Source of the DNA: Candidatus Latescibacterota bacterium
Lineage (GTDB): Bacteria > Latescibacterota > MWCZ01
Assembly: GCA_029547385.1 (NCBI GenBank)
Contig: JAKPPK010000449.1
Location: forward strand, 1-32,099
Length of the DNA stretch: 32,099 nucleotides
Direction: 5' to 3'
Part shown: one piece after another, positions 18,672 through 27,194 of the stretch
Numbering within the stretch: position 1 is the stretch's first letter
How the letters are laid out: each line of letters starts with the position of its first letter
Made by a program: the position numbers and the translations under genes
The notes under the pieces: model-generated
Database searches by the model: none
What the model saw: only the letters and a program-made list of their open reading frames with translations
What the model was told of the DNA's origin: nothing

Positions 18672-20047
18672 GAGAGTGCTTTCTGGAGATGGTCTATCAC
18701 CAACTCCATGTGCTCGCTGCGCGAACCTTTTACGAGAACGACATCACCTTCTCTGAGGTTATTCCTGAGCCACTCGGCGCACGCTTGCTGAGTCTCGAAT
18801 CCGGGTGTTTCTGAAGCGCCCGCGGATCGCGCTCCCTGTGCAATGATGTTGCCCAGTTCGCCGACAGTGATGAGGTTCACACCGAGTCCGGCGACGTACG
18901 AGCCGACTTCGCGGTGAAGAGCAAGGCTCTGTTCACCCAGTTCACGCATACCGCCCAGGACAGCTATTCTTCGGCCGCTCTTTCCCGGCTCAAGCGTCAT
19001 AAGGGTCTGCAAAGCGGCGCGGACAGAGGTGGGATTGGCATTGTACGCGTCATCCAACACGAGAACGCCACGAATCCAGAGCGATCTCATTCTCCTGTCC
19101 GCCGGTTCGGTGCGAGATATGCCGACGGCTGCCTCACCTGCCGGAATGCCGAGGGCATCGGCGGCGGCGATCGCAGCGAGCGCGTTGTACACCATATGCC
19201 GGCCGGGAATTCGCAACTGGACTTCCGAGCCGTTGACGACAAAGCTCCAGCACCCATCCTGGCCCTGCTGCAAGGCGGACGCTTTGAACGCGCAATCGCT
19301 TTCGATTCCAAACCACCGAATCGTCCCGTCCCATCTTCTCGCCCGAGCTACGAGACCCACGTCGTCGCGATTCAGTACCAGCATGCGGTCACCCGTAAGC
19401 GTACCGACCAGTTCCCATTTCGCGTCCACGAGAGCATCAAATGAGGGGAAGCTCTCCAGGTGGGCCTGTCCGGTGTTCGTGATGACGCCGACTGTCGCTT
19501 CTGCGATCGTTCCGAGGAGATGGATCTCGCCCGCGTGATTCATGCCCATTTCGACCACTGCGGCGCGGTGTTCCTCCGTTATCTCAAGAAGCGTCAGCGG
19601 AACGCCAAGGTGATTGTTAAGCGTGCCTTCAGTTCGCAGTACAGGACCGAGTCCCGCAAGCGCTGATGCGATGAACTCCTTGGTGGTCGTTTTGCCGTTC
19701 GAGCCAGTCACTGCGACCACCGGTATGGCGAATTTCCTTCTGTGGGCACGTGCCAGTTTCTGAAGTGCGGCAACCGGGTCATCGACGGTGATGAGCGTAT
19801 AGATATCCCATTCGCGCAGATGGGCTTCCACCTTTCTCCGATCTACCAGTGCAGCTCTCGCCCCTTTCGCGAACGCATCCCCGACGAAACGATGCCCGTC
19901 GTTCGTCTGCGTCGTAACGGCGACGAAGAGATCTCCCTTGTTCACTCGGCGGCTGTCAATCGAGACGCCGGTTACGGGTCCCTGACTGCCATTGAGCACC
20001 GTGCCGCCAGTGATCTCGGCTATCTGTTCCGGGCTGTACGCGTCCAC
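18668..20047 (-). CDS. murF: UDP-N-acetylmuramoyl-tripeptide--D-Ala-D-Ala ligase MurF
   Basis: GVSIDSRRVNKGDLFVA, VVAVTGSNGKTTTKEFIASAL, VLDDAYNANPTSVRAAL, MRELGEQSLALHREVG. Confidence 0.96.
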   Translation of the reverse strand: MDAYSPEQIAEITGGTVLNGSQGPVTGVSIDSRRVNKGDLFVAVTTQTNDGHRFVGDAFAKGARAALVDRRKVEAHLREWDIYTLITVDDPVAALQKLARAHRRKFAIPVVAVTGSNGKTTTKEFIASALAGLGPVLRTEGTLNNHLGVPLTLLEITEEHRAAVVEMGMNHAGEIHLLGTIAEATVGVITNTGQAHLESFPSFDALVDAKWELVGTLTGDRMLVLNRDDVGLVARARRWDGTIRWFGIESDCAFKASALQQGQDGCWSFVVNGSEVQLRIPGRHMVYNALAAIAAADALGIPAGEAAVGISRTEPADRRMRSLWIRGVLVLDDAYNANPTSVRAALQTLMTLEPGKSGRRIAVLGGMRELGEQSLALHREVGSYVAGLGVNLITVGELGNIIAQGARSAGASETPGFETQQACAEWLRNNLREGDVVLVKGSRSEHMELVIDHLQKALS

Positions 20048-20065
20048 GGGATATGTTTCCTTCCA

Positions 20066-21571
20066 TTACGGCTTTTTGATGGTTTTCCCGGCCAATTCCT
20101 CGAGAGCGGCGCGTGCCTCCAATCGGTCGTCGAAGGGGTACCGGACGCCCTGGATTTCCTGATACGGTTCGTGCCCCTTGCCCGCGATAACGACAATGTC
20201 TCCTCGCCGCGCAACCGAAATCGCGTGCCTGATCGCTGCTTTCCTGGATTCTATGCGTTCGAAAGTGCGACCTTTCGGCACGCCTTCGGAAATCGCGTCC
20301 AGGATGGCCTCCGGGTCTTCAGAACGAGGGTTGTCCGAGGTGAATACGCAGACGTCCGCGATCTCCGAAGCTATTCGTCCCATAACCGGTCGTTTGAACG
20401 GGTCGCGATCTCCACCGCAGCCGACAACGCAGATCACGCGTCCCATGTTTCCCGTCATGGACCGTGCTGCCATCAGGACGTTTTCCAGCGCATCAGGTGT
20501 GTGGGCATAATCCACAATGACCGCGAAGTCTTGACCCGCCTGAACTGGCTCGAATCGACCCGGCGCGGGCGTAGCGTCTTTCAACCCCCTCGCTATTTCT
20601 TCCGGCGCGAGCCCGAGCGCCAGCCCCGTTCCGATTGCAGCCATTGCGTTGGCGACGTTGAACCTTCCCGCAAGCGGCATTTCCAGCGTGATGGTTCCCT
20701 GCGGCAACTTCACTCTGCCTTTTATCCAGGGCAAATCCGCCACTTCCAAGGGATGGATATCGGCAGAAGGCGAGAATCCGTACGTAAGAACTTTCGCAGC
20801 CGTGCGTCCAACGAGCTTTTGACCATGTCGGTCGTCGATGTTGATTACTGCGGTACTCGACGGTGCCAGATCCTCAAAAAGACGCGCCTTTGCGCGGAAG
20901 TATTCATCAAGTGATCCGTGGAAATCCAGGTGGTCCGTAGTCAGGTTCGTGAACACCGCGACTCTGAAGCTCAGACCCCAGACCCTGTCGAGAGCCAGGC
21001 CGTGTGACGATACCTCCATCGCCGTAAGCGTTGAACCGGCATCGTTCAGTGCTTTCAGAAGTCGGCGCAGTTCGTGCGCCTCTGGTGTGGTGTTCCATGC
21101 CGTGTCGAACGGGAAGTCCTCACCGCGGAGAGTTGCACCGAGCGTTCCTATGGTGGAAGGAACAAAGCCACCGGCAGCGCCGACCGAGCCAACAAGGCGC
21201 ACAGTTGTGGTTTTTCCATTAGTGCCTGTGACGCCTACCAGCGCTGTGTTCCTGTCGGCGTTCCCGTACCAGGCACTGGCCACGACTGCAAGCGCTCTCC
21301 GGACATCGGGAACCACGATCTGAGGTACCGCAAGCCCCTCGATTCGGACTGGTGTAAGCACTGCGGAAGCTCCCCGCTCACACGCGTGCGCGGCGAACCT
21401 CCACCCATCGACCTTCGTCCCGGGTAATGCACAGAAAAGGGCTCCTTCGCGAGCCGTGCGCGAGTCAGTAACGATGCACGTCAGCGGCCGGTCACCTGCA
21501 CTGCCGCTGAAAAAAAGGCTGCCCGGAACGGTGTCCGCAATGGCCTTTGCAGTCCACGGTGCACCCGTCAC
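20066..21571 (-). CDS. murE: UDP-MurNAc-L-Ala-D-Glu:meso-diaminopimelate ligase MurE
   Basis: DSRTAREGALFCALPG, GVTGTNGKTTTVRL, MEVSSHGLALDRV, DYAHTPDALENVL, TSDNPRSEDPEAIL (DNPR motif of meso-DAP-specific MurE). GTG start overlapping the FtsI stop. Confidence 0.96.
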   Translation of the reverse strand: MTGAPWTAKAIADTVPGSLFFSGSAGDRPLTCIVTDSRTAREGALFCALPGTKVDGWRFAAHACERGASAVLTPVRIEGLAVPQIVVPDVRRALAVVASAWYGNADRNTALVGVTGTNGKTTTVRLVGSVGAAGGFVPSTIGTLGATLRGEDFPFDTAWNTTPEAHELRRLLKALNDAGSTLTAMEVSSHGLALDRVWGLSFRVAVFTNLTTDHLDFHGSLDEYFRAKARLFEDLAPSSTAVINIDDRHGQKLVGRTAAKVLTYGFSPSADIHPLEVADLPWIKGRVKLPQGTITLEMPLAGRFNVANAMAAIGTGLALGLAPEEIARGLKDATPAPGRFEPVQAGQDFAVIVDYAHTPDALENVLMAARSMTGNMGRVICVVGCGGDRDPFKRPVMGRIASEIADVCVFTSDNPRSEDPEAILDAISEGVPKGRTFERIESRKAAIRHAISVARRGDIVVIAGKGHEPYQEIQGVRYPFDDRLEARAALEELAGKTIKKP

Positions 21572-24036
21572 TGGCTTCGTCCCCGTCGGATTATCGGTGC
21601 GCCTGGTGACGTCGGCTTTGACGCCACGTCGCTTGCGTCGATCATCACAACATCCGCGTCATCCACGCTCGCCTCTGGCTCCTGGCGTTCCTCAGAAGGA
21701 GTTTCCCGACCATCTGGTTCCAACATCGCGCCCGCTGTTCCGAGAGCTCGTTGGCATCGCAGCACGACGGTACAGCCGGGTTCGGGAAGCGTACCCGGCG
21801 CAGGTTCCTGAGCAATAACGATTCCGCTGCCTTCCCATCGGGGAACAAAACCCGCGGCTGAGAGGGTTGCTACCGCCTGCCGCACCGGCGTTCCCGTCAC
21901 GTCCGGCAATACGTTGGCAAGTCCCTCACGTTCGGCAAGCGTCAGAAACGCGGGTCGGTTCGGCGAGACACGGCAATCCGGCGGTGGCCATTGCGACACT
22001 ACCACGGAACCACGACCGGAACGGCGAACCGGAATTCCAAGCGACGCCAATCGGGCAGTAGCGCCGATTTCCGACATGCCGACAACCTCCGGCATTCGTG
22101 GGTAGACGGCATCAGAAGGTCTTTGCAAAACAGCCGCGTCGCGGTTGATGATCCGGGTCATGATGTTTTTGAACACGGGTCCGGCGACCGTGGCCCCGTA
22201 ATAGCTACCCTGGGGCTTCGTGACAGAAACCACACAGACGAGACGCGGGTCCATGTCCGGGAGGAACCCGATGAACGAGGCGATGTAGGCGCCCCGCTCG
22301 TACCCACGCCGCCCGGCTGCCGCCATCTGCGCGGTCCCGGTCTTACCTCCGACGCGTACGCCGGGGATCGCGGCTTTCTTCCCAGTACCTTTTTCAACCA
22401 CGCCGCAGAGCATGTTCACCATGGAATCCGCTACTGCCGCCGGAATGACCTGTCTCACCTTTCTGGGTTCAAAAGCGTGGATGATTTTCCCATCGGGAGT
22501 CGTTATTCTTTCGACCACGCGGGGCGCCATGAGTACTCCGCCGTTCACTATCGCACCGTACGCCACGGCCATTTGCAGCGCGGTAACACCCACCTCCTGA
22601 CCCATTGCGATTGTCGCATGTGTCCGCGCTGACCAGCGCGACGGCCGCGCAAGTAATCCCCGTGTCTCACCGGGGAGGTCCACGTTCGTCACGGAACCGA
22701 GCCCGAACGCACGCATGTACCCATAAAACGTCTCGGACGATATGCGCTGGGAAATCTTTATCGTTCCTACGTTCGAAGAGTGTGCGATGACACCCCGGAC
22801 GTCCAGAACGCCGTTGGGGTGGCTATCGCGAATCATCCCTCCGGCGACACTTATACGTCCCCCCTGGCAATCGATCATGTCGTCCGGTGTGACCTTTCCC
22901 TCGGCCATCGCCGCAGACACGGTTATCGCCTTGAACATGGAACCGGGTTCGTACGGGTCCGTGATGGCACGGTTCCGTCGAAGCGCTCCGTTCCTCGTCT
23001 GGGAGGACTCATCGGGATTGTAGGTAGGCACGTTTGCCATTGCTCGGATCGCGCCGGTTGATGCTTCGTAAAGGACCGCCAACCCCCCGGCAGCATGCAA
23101 GGAATCCACCATTTTGGAAAGCTCTTGCTCTACAATGGCCTGGTAGTCGGCGTCAATGGTGAGCGTGAGGTCGTTTCCGTGCACAGGTGGCATAAGCGGC
23201 TGGGCCGTGTTCGGGACTTGTTCTCCAAGCCCGTCCACAAGCGAAATCATCCACCCGTCTTTCCCGCGCAACTGCTGGTTGTAGAGCGCCTCGAGACCCT
23301 CGCCCCCGACATTGTCTATGGAAACGTGCCCCAGAACCTGTCCGGCGAGTCCCCCGAGCGGATGTTTTCTTTTGGTGACTGGGTGAATCGTCATCGCGTG
23401 GGGTGCAAGCGCGAATATCCGCTGCGCCTGATCCGTTTCAATATTCCGTGCTACCCACGCGAACGCTCGTCCGGGTTTGGAGATTCTCTGGTATATTCGC
23501 TGTGCCGGCTCTCCAGATACTTCGGACACCCTTTCCGAAAGCAGTTTCATCTCCGTGAGTTTGCGTGGGTTCACGGAGACGGAAGCTGCTGCAAGACTTA
23601 CCGCAAGGTCGCGCCCGGTTCGATCGGTAATCTTCCCTCGCCTCGCGGCAAGGGTAATCTGCCGTTCTTGCTGTCCGGCCGCCTTCGCAAGGTATTTCTC
23701 ATGGTCAAGAATCTGGATCTTGACGAGGCGACTCGTGATCGCCCCCAATCCGAGGAGCCACAGAATTCCGACAATCACCAGCCGGATGGTGTGAGCCCTC
23801 TGTGCAGGGCCGTCGTACGGTCTGTATTTCGGTTCGAGAGGCGGGGTTTGTCCGGGAGCGGTTACGAAATCGGGGCGAGGGGGATTCGCCTCCACCGGTG
23901 CGGTTCTCAGCTCTCCGGGAAACGGCAGACCCGGCCGTTTATGGTCGGTATCCGGCGGCGGAACGCGCCGACGGACGGCCGACGCCTCGAGTGCAACATC
24001 CCGTTCCAGACCAGGTTCATGTTGCGTTGTTGGCAT
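21568..24036 (-). CDS. ftsI: penicillin-binding protein 2 / FtsI-like transpeptidase with C-terminal PASTA-like repeats
   Basis: ITDRTGRDLAVS, YEPGSMFKAITVSAAM (SxxK), HSSNVGTIK (SxN), GKTGTAQM (KTG). Two PASTA-like modules: MPEVVGMSEIGATARLASLGIPV... and LPDVTGTPVRQAVATLSAAGFVP... Confidence 0.95.
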   Translation of the reverse strand: MPTTQHEPGLERDVALEASAVRRRVPPPDTDHKRPGLPFPGELRTAPVEANPPRPDFVTAPGQTPPLEPKYRPYDGPAQRAHTIRLVIVGILWLLGLGAITSRLVKIQILDHEKYLAKAAGQQERQITLAARRGKITDRTGRDLAVSLAAASVSVNPRKLTEMKLLSERVSEVSGEPAQRIYQRISKPGRAFAWVARNIETDQAQRIFALAPHAMTIHPVTKRKHPLGGLAGQVLGHVSIDNVGGEGLEALYNQQLRGKDGWMISLVDGLGEQVPNTAQPLMPPVHGNDLTLTIDADYQAIVEQELSKMVDSLHAAGGLAVLYEASTGAIRAMANVPTYNPDESSQTRNGALRRNRAITDPYEPGSMFKAITVSAAMAEGKVTPDDMIDCQGGRISVAGGMIRDSHPNGVLDVRGVIAHSSNVGTIKISQRISSETFYGYMRAFGLGSVTNVDLPGETRGLLARPSRWSARTHATIAMGQEVGVTALQMAVAYGAIVNGGVLMAPRVVERITTPDGKIIHAFEPRKVRQVIPAAVADSMVNMLCGVVEKGTGKKAAIPGVRVGGKTGTAQMAAAGRRGYERGAYIASFIGFLPDMDPRLVCVVSVTKPQGSYYGATVAGPVFKNIMTRIINRDAAVLQRPSDAVYPRMPEVVGMSEIGATARLASLGIPVRRSGRGSVVVSQWPPPDCRVSPNRPAFLTLAEREGLANVLPDVTGTPVRQAVATLSAAGFVPRWEGSGIVIAQEPAPGTLPEPGCTVVLRCQRALGTAGAMLEPDGRETPSEERQEPEASVDDADVVMIDASDVASKPTSPGAPIIRRGRSQ

Positions 24037-24091
24037 CGGTTCCGCCTTGTGGTATCCCGAAAAGCATTGTGTGCCCTACTGCAGCCGCGGT

Positions 24092-24457
24092 TTATTGCCC
24101 CGACGACGATCGAGAGCGCATCGCACGCAAAATCTCTGTTCCTGTTGCCCTGCACTCCGCCAACGAGTCCGGAGACCCGAGCGACCCGATTGCAGGCACG
24201 TCGACCGGTGGCGTCGTGGGCTCCACGAGCCCCAACCGTTCGCTCACGATATCCTTGATCCTTGCCGCGTGAGAGAGGGCAGTCGCGCGGGCGCGCAGCT
24301 TGTCCTGTTCATCCAGCAACTCCCTCCGTTCCGCGCGCAATTGCTCCAGGCGCAGGGCAAGTTGGCGTGAGTGCCAACCTTTCCACACGAATGCGATCAT
24401 CGTCGCGACGGCCAGCACCACGATGGCTGCGCCCCAGAACAGATTGTGAGCTCTCAC
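24092..24457 (-). CDS. ftsL: FtsL-like septum protein
   Basis: Short bitopic protein: VRAHNLFWGAAIVVLAVATMIAFVWKGWHSRQLALRLEQLRAERRELLDEQDKLRARATAL (TM plus coiled coil) between rsmH and ftsI. GTG at 24457 overlaps the RsmH stop (GTGA); the ORF-track start at 24580 is over-extended. Confidence 0.8.
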   Translation of the reverse strand: MRAHNLFWGAAIVVLAVATMIAFVWKGWHSRQLALRLEQLRAERRELLDEQDKLRARATALSHAARIKDIVSERLGLVEPTTPPVDVPAIGSLGSPDSLAECRATGTEILRAMRSRSSSGQ

Positions 24458-25392
24458 AATCGCTCCGCCACGCGCATACGCGCGCTTCTCGAACGCGAAT
24501 TCCCCGCGATTTCTTCTGCCGTCGGCATGACTGCCCGGCGTGTAATGGCCCTCATCCGGGGAACGTGTCCGCACCGGCATTCAGGCACGGTCGGCGGACA
24601 AATGCAACCTTGGGTTTCCATTCGCATCCATGCCTTCACCGACCTGTCTTCGAGTGAGTGATACGAGATCACCACGAGTCTTCCGCCACGTTCAAGCAGG
24701 TCCGGCACAAGTCCCAGTACCCGGTTCAATGAAGCCAGCTCGTCGTTCACCGCGATTCTGAGCGCCTGAAACACGCGCGAAAGTGTCTTTTCCGGATGTG
24801 TTCCTCGCCGGCCTATCGCCTCCACGAGGTCCGAGGTGGTTGCCAAAGGCCGGCGGCTCCTCCGCTGGAAGATCGATCGGGCGATGGATTTGGCGTGCGG
24901 CTCCTCGCCGAAAACGCGAAAGAGACGCGCAAGCTCCGGTTCTGGCCACTCGTTCACAATGGTGGCCGCCGCAGTTTCCGTGTCAGGTCCCATGCGCATA
25001 TCTATGGGTCCTTCCGACCGATAGCTGAACCCGCGTTCCGGTTGGTCGAGTTGTCGCGACGACACTCCTAGGTCAAACAGCATCCCGGAAATGGGCCCAA
25101 GCTTCGCATTTTCAACGAGTTCATCGAGCCGCGCAAACGATGCCCGCACGAAAATGACGCGGTCTTTGTACTGGTTGAGGCGATCCGCCGCGCGTTCGAG
25201 AGCCTCCGGATCCCTGTCTATGGCCAGAAGCCGACCGCCTCCGGCCAGCCGCTCACAAATCTTCTCTGCGTGCCCGCCGTCACCTACGGTTGCATCGACG
25301 TAGGTGCCGTCATTTCGCCAGACAAGTGCCTCGACCGCCTGATCTGCCAGCACCGGCACGTGCCACCGATAATGTTCCGGCATACGGATCAA
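24454..25392 (-). CDS. rsmH: 16S rRNA (cytosine1402-N4)-methyltransferase RsmH
   Basis: HVPVLADQAVEAL, YVDATVGDGGHAEKI, GMLFDLGVSSRQLDQPERGFSYRSEGPIDMRM, VVISYHSLEDRSVK. Start either TTG 25392 or ATG 25383. Confidence 0.97.
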   Translation of the reverse strand: MIRMPEHYRWHVPVLADQAVEALVWRNDGTYVDATVGDGGHAEKICERLAGGGRLLAIDRDPEALERAADRLNQYKDRVIFVRASFARLDELVENAKLGPISGMLFDLGVSSRQLDQPERGFSYRSEGPIDMRMGPDTETAAATIVNEWPEPELARLFRVFGEEPHAKSIARSIFQRRSRRPLATTSDLVEAIGRRGTHPEKTLSRVFQALRIAVNDELASLNRVLGLVPDLLERGGRLVVISYHSLEDRSVKAWMRMETQGCICPPTVPECRCGHVPRMRAITRRAVMPTAEEIAGNSRSRSARMRVAERL

Positions 25393-25892
25393 CCGCTCTG
25401 TCGGTTCTGACGGAACGAGACGAGGTTCCGCATATTCTGTTCAAAAGAGTTTTCAGCGGCTGCTATCGCCGCTTCGTAGCGATCAGGGTTCCAGATTTCG
25501 ATCCGATAGGTGACGCCGACAAATAACGCTTCCGACCTGATGTCAACTGCTTTCAGCAGGTACGCCGGGATGGAAATGCGACCTTGACCATCCAGCCTGG
25601 CTTCGCACGCGTGAGACGTCATGACGCGGATTTCGTTGCGCTTCTCAAACGACCGTGCATCGTTAAGCGCGAGCTCCCACTGCTCCGCGAGATTTTGCCA
25701 CGTGTCGAGAGGATACGCGAAAAGGCACCCGTCCAACCCGCGCGTGACGTAAAGAGTCCCCTGCGACTCAGGAAGCATGGCTTTGCGGATGGCACGAGGG
25801 ACCTGGATCCGTCCCTGCGCATCCACGACGTGACGGTAGTTGCCGACGAAGCTGGCCTGTCGCCGAACAACTCCGAGTGGACCGGTTGCCAT
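25389..25892 (-). CDS. mraZ: transcriptional regulator MraZ
   Basis: Two SpoVT/AbrB-like halves: GNYRHVVDAQGRIQVPRAIRKAM and ARLDGQGRISIPAYLLKAVDI. ATG at 25892 preferred; the ORF-track start at 26015 would cross the promoter. Confidence 0.95.
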   Translation of the reverse strand: MATGPLGVVRRQASFVGNYRHVVDAQGRIQVPRAIRKAMLPESQGTLYVTRGLDGCLFAYPLDTWQNLAEQWELALNDARSFEKRNEIRVMTSHACEARLDGQGRISIPAYLLKAVDIRSEALFVGVTYRIEIWNPDRYEAAIAAAENSFEQNMRNLVSFRQNRQSG

Positions 25893-25966
25893 GAGTTTGT
25901 CCTGTTCACAGGGGTGGGGCAGTTCGGGTTGCCGGATGTGCGCGCCCCTTATGGGAACCGAATTCA

Positions 25967-26029
25967 GCCAATTCTCCCCTAAATGCCCCTGCTCACCACT
26001 AGGATATGCACGCAAATAGTTTCCGTCAA
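25967..26029 (-). promoter_or_regulatory. sigma70 promoter plus MraZ-box-like repeats upstream of mraZ
   Basis: Minus strand: -35 TTGACG (26024-26029), 17-nt spacer, -10 TATCCT (26001-26006), then AGTGGTGAGC-AGGGGCATTT-AGGGGAGAAT-TGGC with exact 10-bp periodicity. Confidence 0.78.
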
Positions 26030-26206
26030 GATGCTAAGGAGTTTTTTTTTGCCTCAGGAAGGAGTGTTCTGTTTTTAATCTTTAAAAAACAACGTATTAC
26101 AGGCTCAAGTGATTTTTCGGATTCGTTGCTCGGATAGGAAGGGAGGAGCGGCAGGATCGATGTTTAAGAGGCGGAGGGGAGGGAGCGGCGGCCAGTGATC
26201 GAGGAA

Positions 26207-26476
26207 TCAGGAGGATGTCCTTTTCTGGTCCGCCTGAAGACGGGCAATATCGCGCTCCAGTGCGGCAATCCGGCGGAGCAGGTGAAGGATGTACAATACC
26301 GTCCCGAGCCACACAGCCCCGTACGCGGCCACTACGAAGTGCGCGTTTCTCCACAGGGTGACATCGCCCACCAGAGCCTCCCCCGCCCACGCCTGACCCG
26401 AGGCGAATACAACACAGAAAGAGAGCAACAAAAAGGCGGCCACTAGGCGCAGTCGGGCGTGAAAATGCCTCTCCAT
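26207..26476 (-). CDS. CcmD-family small membrane protein
   Basis: Signal/TM segment then NAHFVVAAYGAVWLGTVLYILHLLRRIAALERDIARLQ, directly downstream of ccmC. ATG at 26476 preferred. Confidence 0.65.
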   Translation of the reverse strand: MERHFHARLRLVAAFLLLSFCVVFASGQAWAGEALVGDVTLWRNAHFVVAAYGAVWLGTVLYILHLLRRIAALERDIARLQADQKRTSS

Positions 26477-26495
26477 CGGAATACTCCTGTCTTTT

Positions 26496-27194
26496 TCAGC
26501 CTGCGCCGCACCGCAGGTAATCAACCTGTTCCGTCGCGCGAAGAACGCGATACCTCAGCGACAGCATCACTCCAAAAAGCACCGTAAATGTCGCAAGGGA
26601 AACGACTAGAGCCACCAGAAAATCGGCAGGAAGCCCGCTCGCAAACCCCCGTTGAGACAGGACCACCGCCTCCGGGTGGAGACCTCGCCACAGCACAACG
26701 GAAAAATGGATCACTGGTACGTCAAGTGCCCCTAAAAGCCCCAGAACGGCACAAAATCGCGCGGCCTTCTCCGGTTCTTCGACGAATTCCCGCAGCAGAA
26801 GGTAGGCTATTTCAATGAGCCAGAGCACGAAGGTAGTCGTAAGGCGGGCGTCCCAGACCCAGTACGCACCCCAGGCCGGTCGTGCCCAAAGAGGCCCCGT
26901 TACGAGCACAAGGGTCGTGAATACTGTTCCGACTTCAATGGAGGCGTGTGCTAGATGATCCCAGCGTCTGGAACGTCTTAACAGGTAGGCTACTCCTGAG
27001 CCACTTCCGATGAAAAAGGCGAGGTATGTGATCCACGCGCACGGCACATGGAAATAGAAAATCTTCTGCGTGAATCCCAGTTCTGCATCGAGCGGGGTCA
27101 CCACGAAGATCAGATAAAGGGAAATCGGAAAGCCGACTGCAGCAAGGATCGTCAAGGCCGTTTGGGGTCTCGACAACCCGGTCTTTGTGGTCAA
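26496..27194 (-). CDS. ccmC: cytochrome c biogenesis protein CcmC (haem exporter permease family)
   Basis: Six-TM-like protein with FYFHVPCAWITYLAFF and GPLWARPAWGAYWVWDARLTTTFVLWL (WxWD motif). TTG start at 27194 overlaps the SecA stop (TTGA), preceded by GGAAAGGA; the ORF-track start at 27248 is over-extended. Confidence 0.88.
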   Translation of the reverse strand: MTTKTGLSRPQTALTILAAVGFPISLYLIFVVTPLDAELGFTQKIFYFHVPCAWITYLAFFIGSGSGVAYLLRRSRRWDHLAHASIEVGTVFTTLVLVTGPLWARPAWGAYWVWDARLTTTFVLWLIEIAYLLLREFVEEPEKAARFCAVLGLLGALDVPVIHFSVVLWRGLHPEAVVLSQRGFASGLPADFLVALVVSLATFTVLFGVMLSLRYRVLRATEQVDYLRCGAG

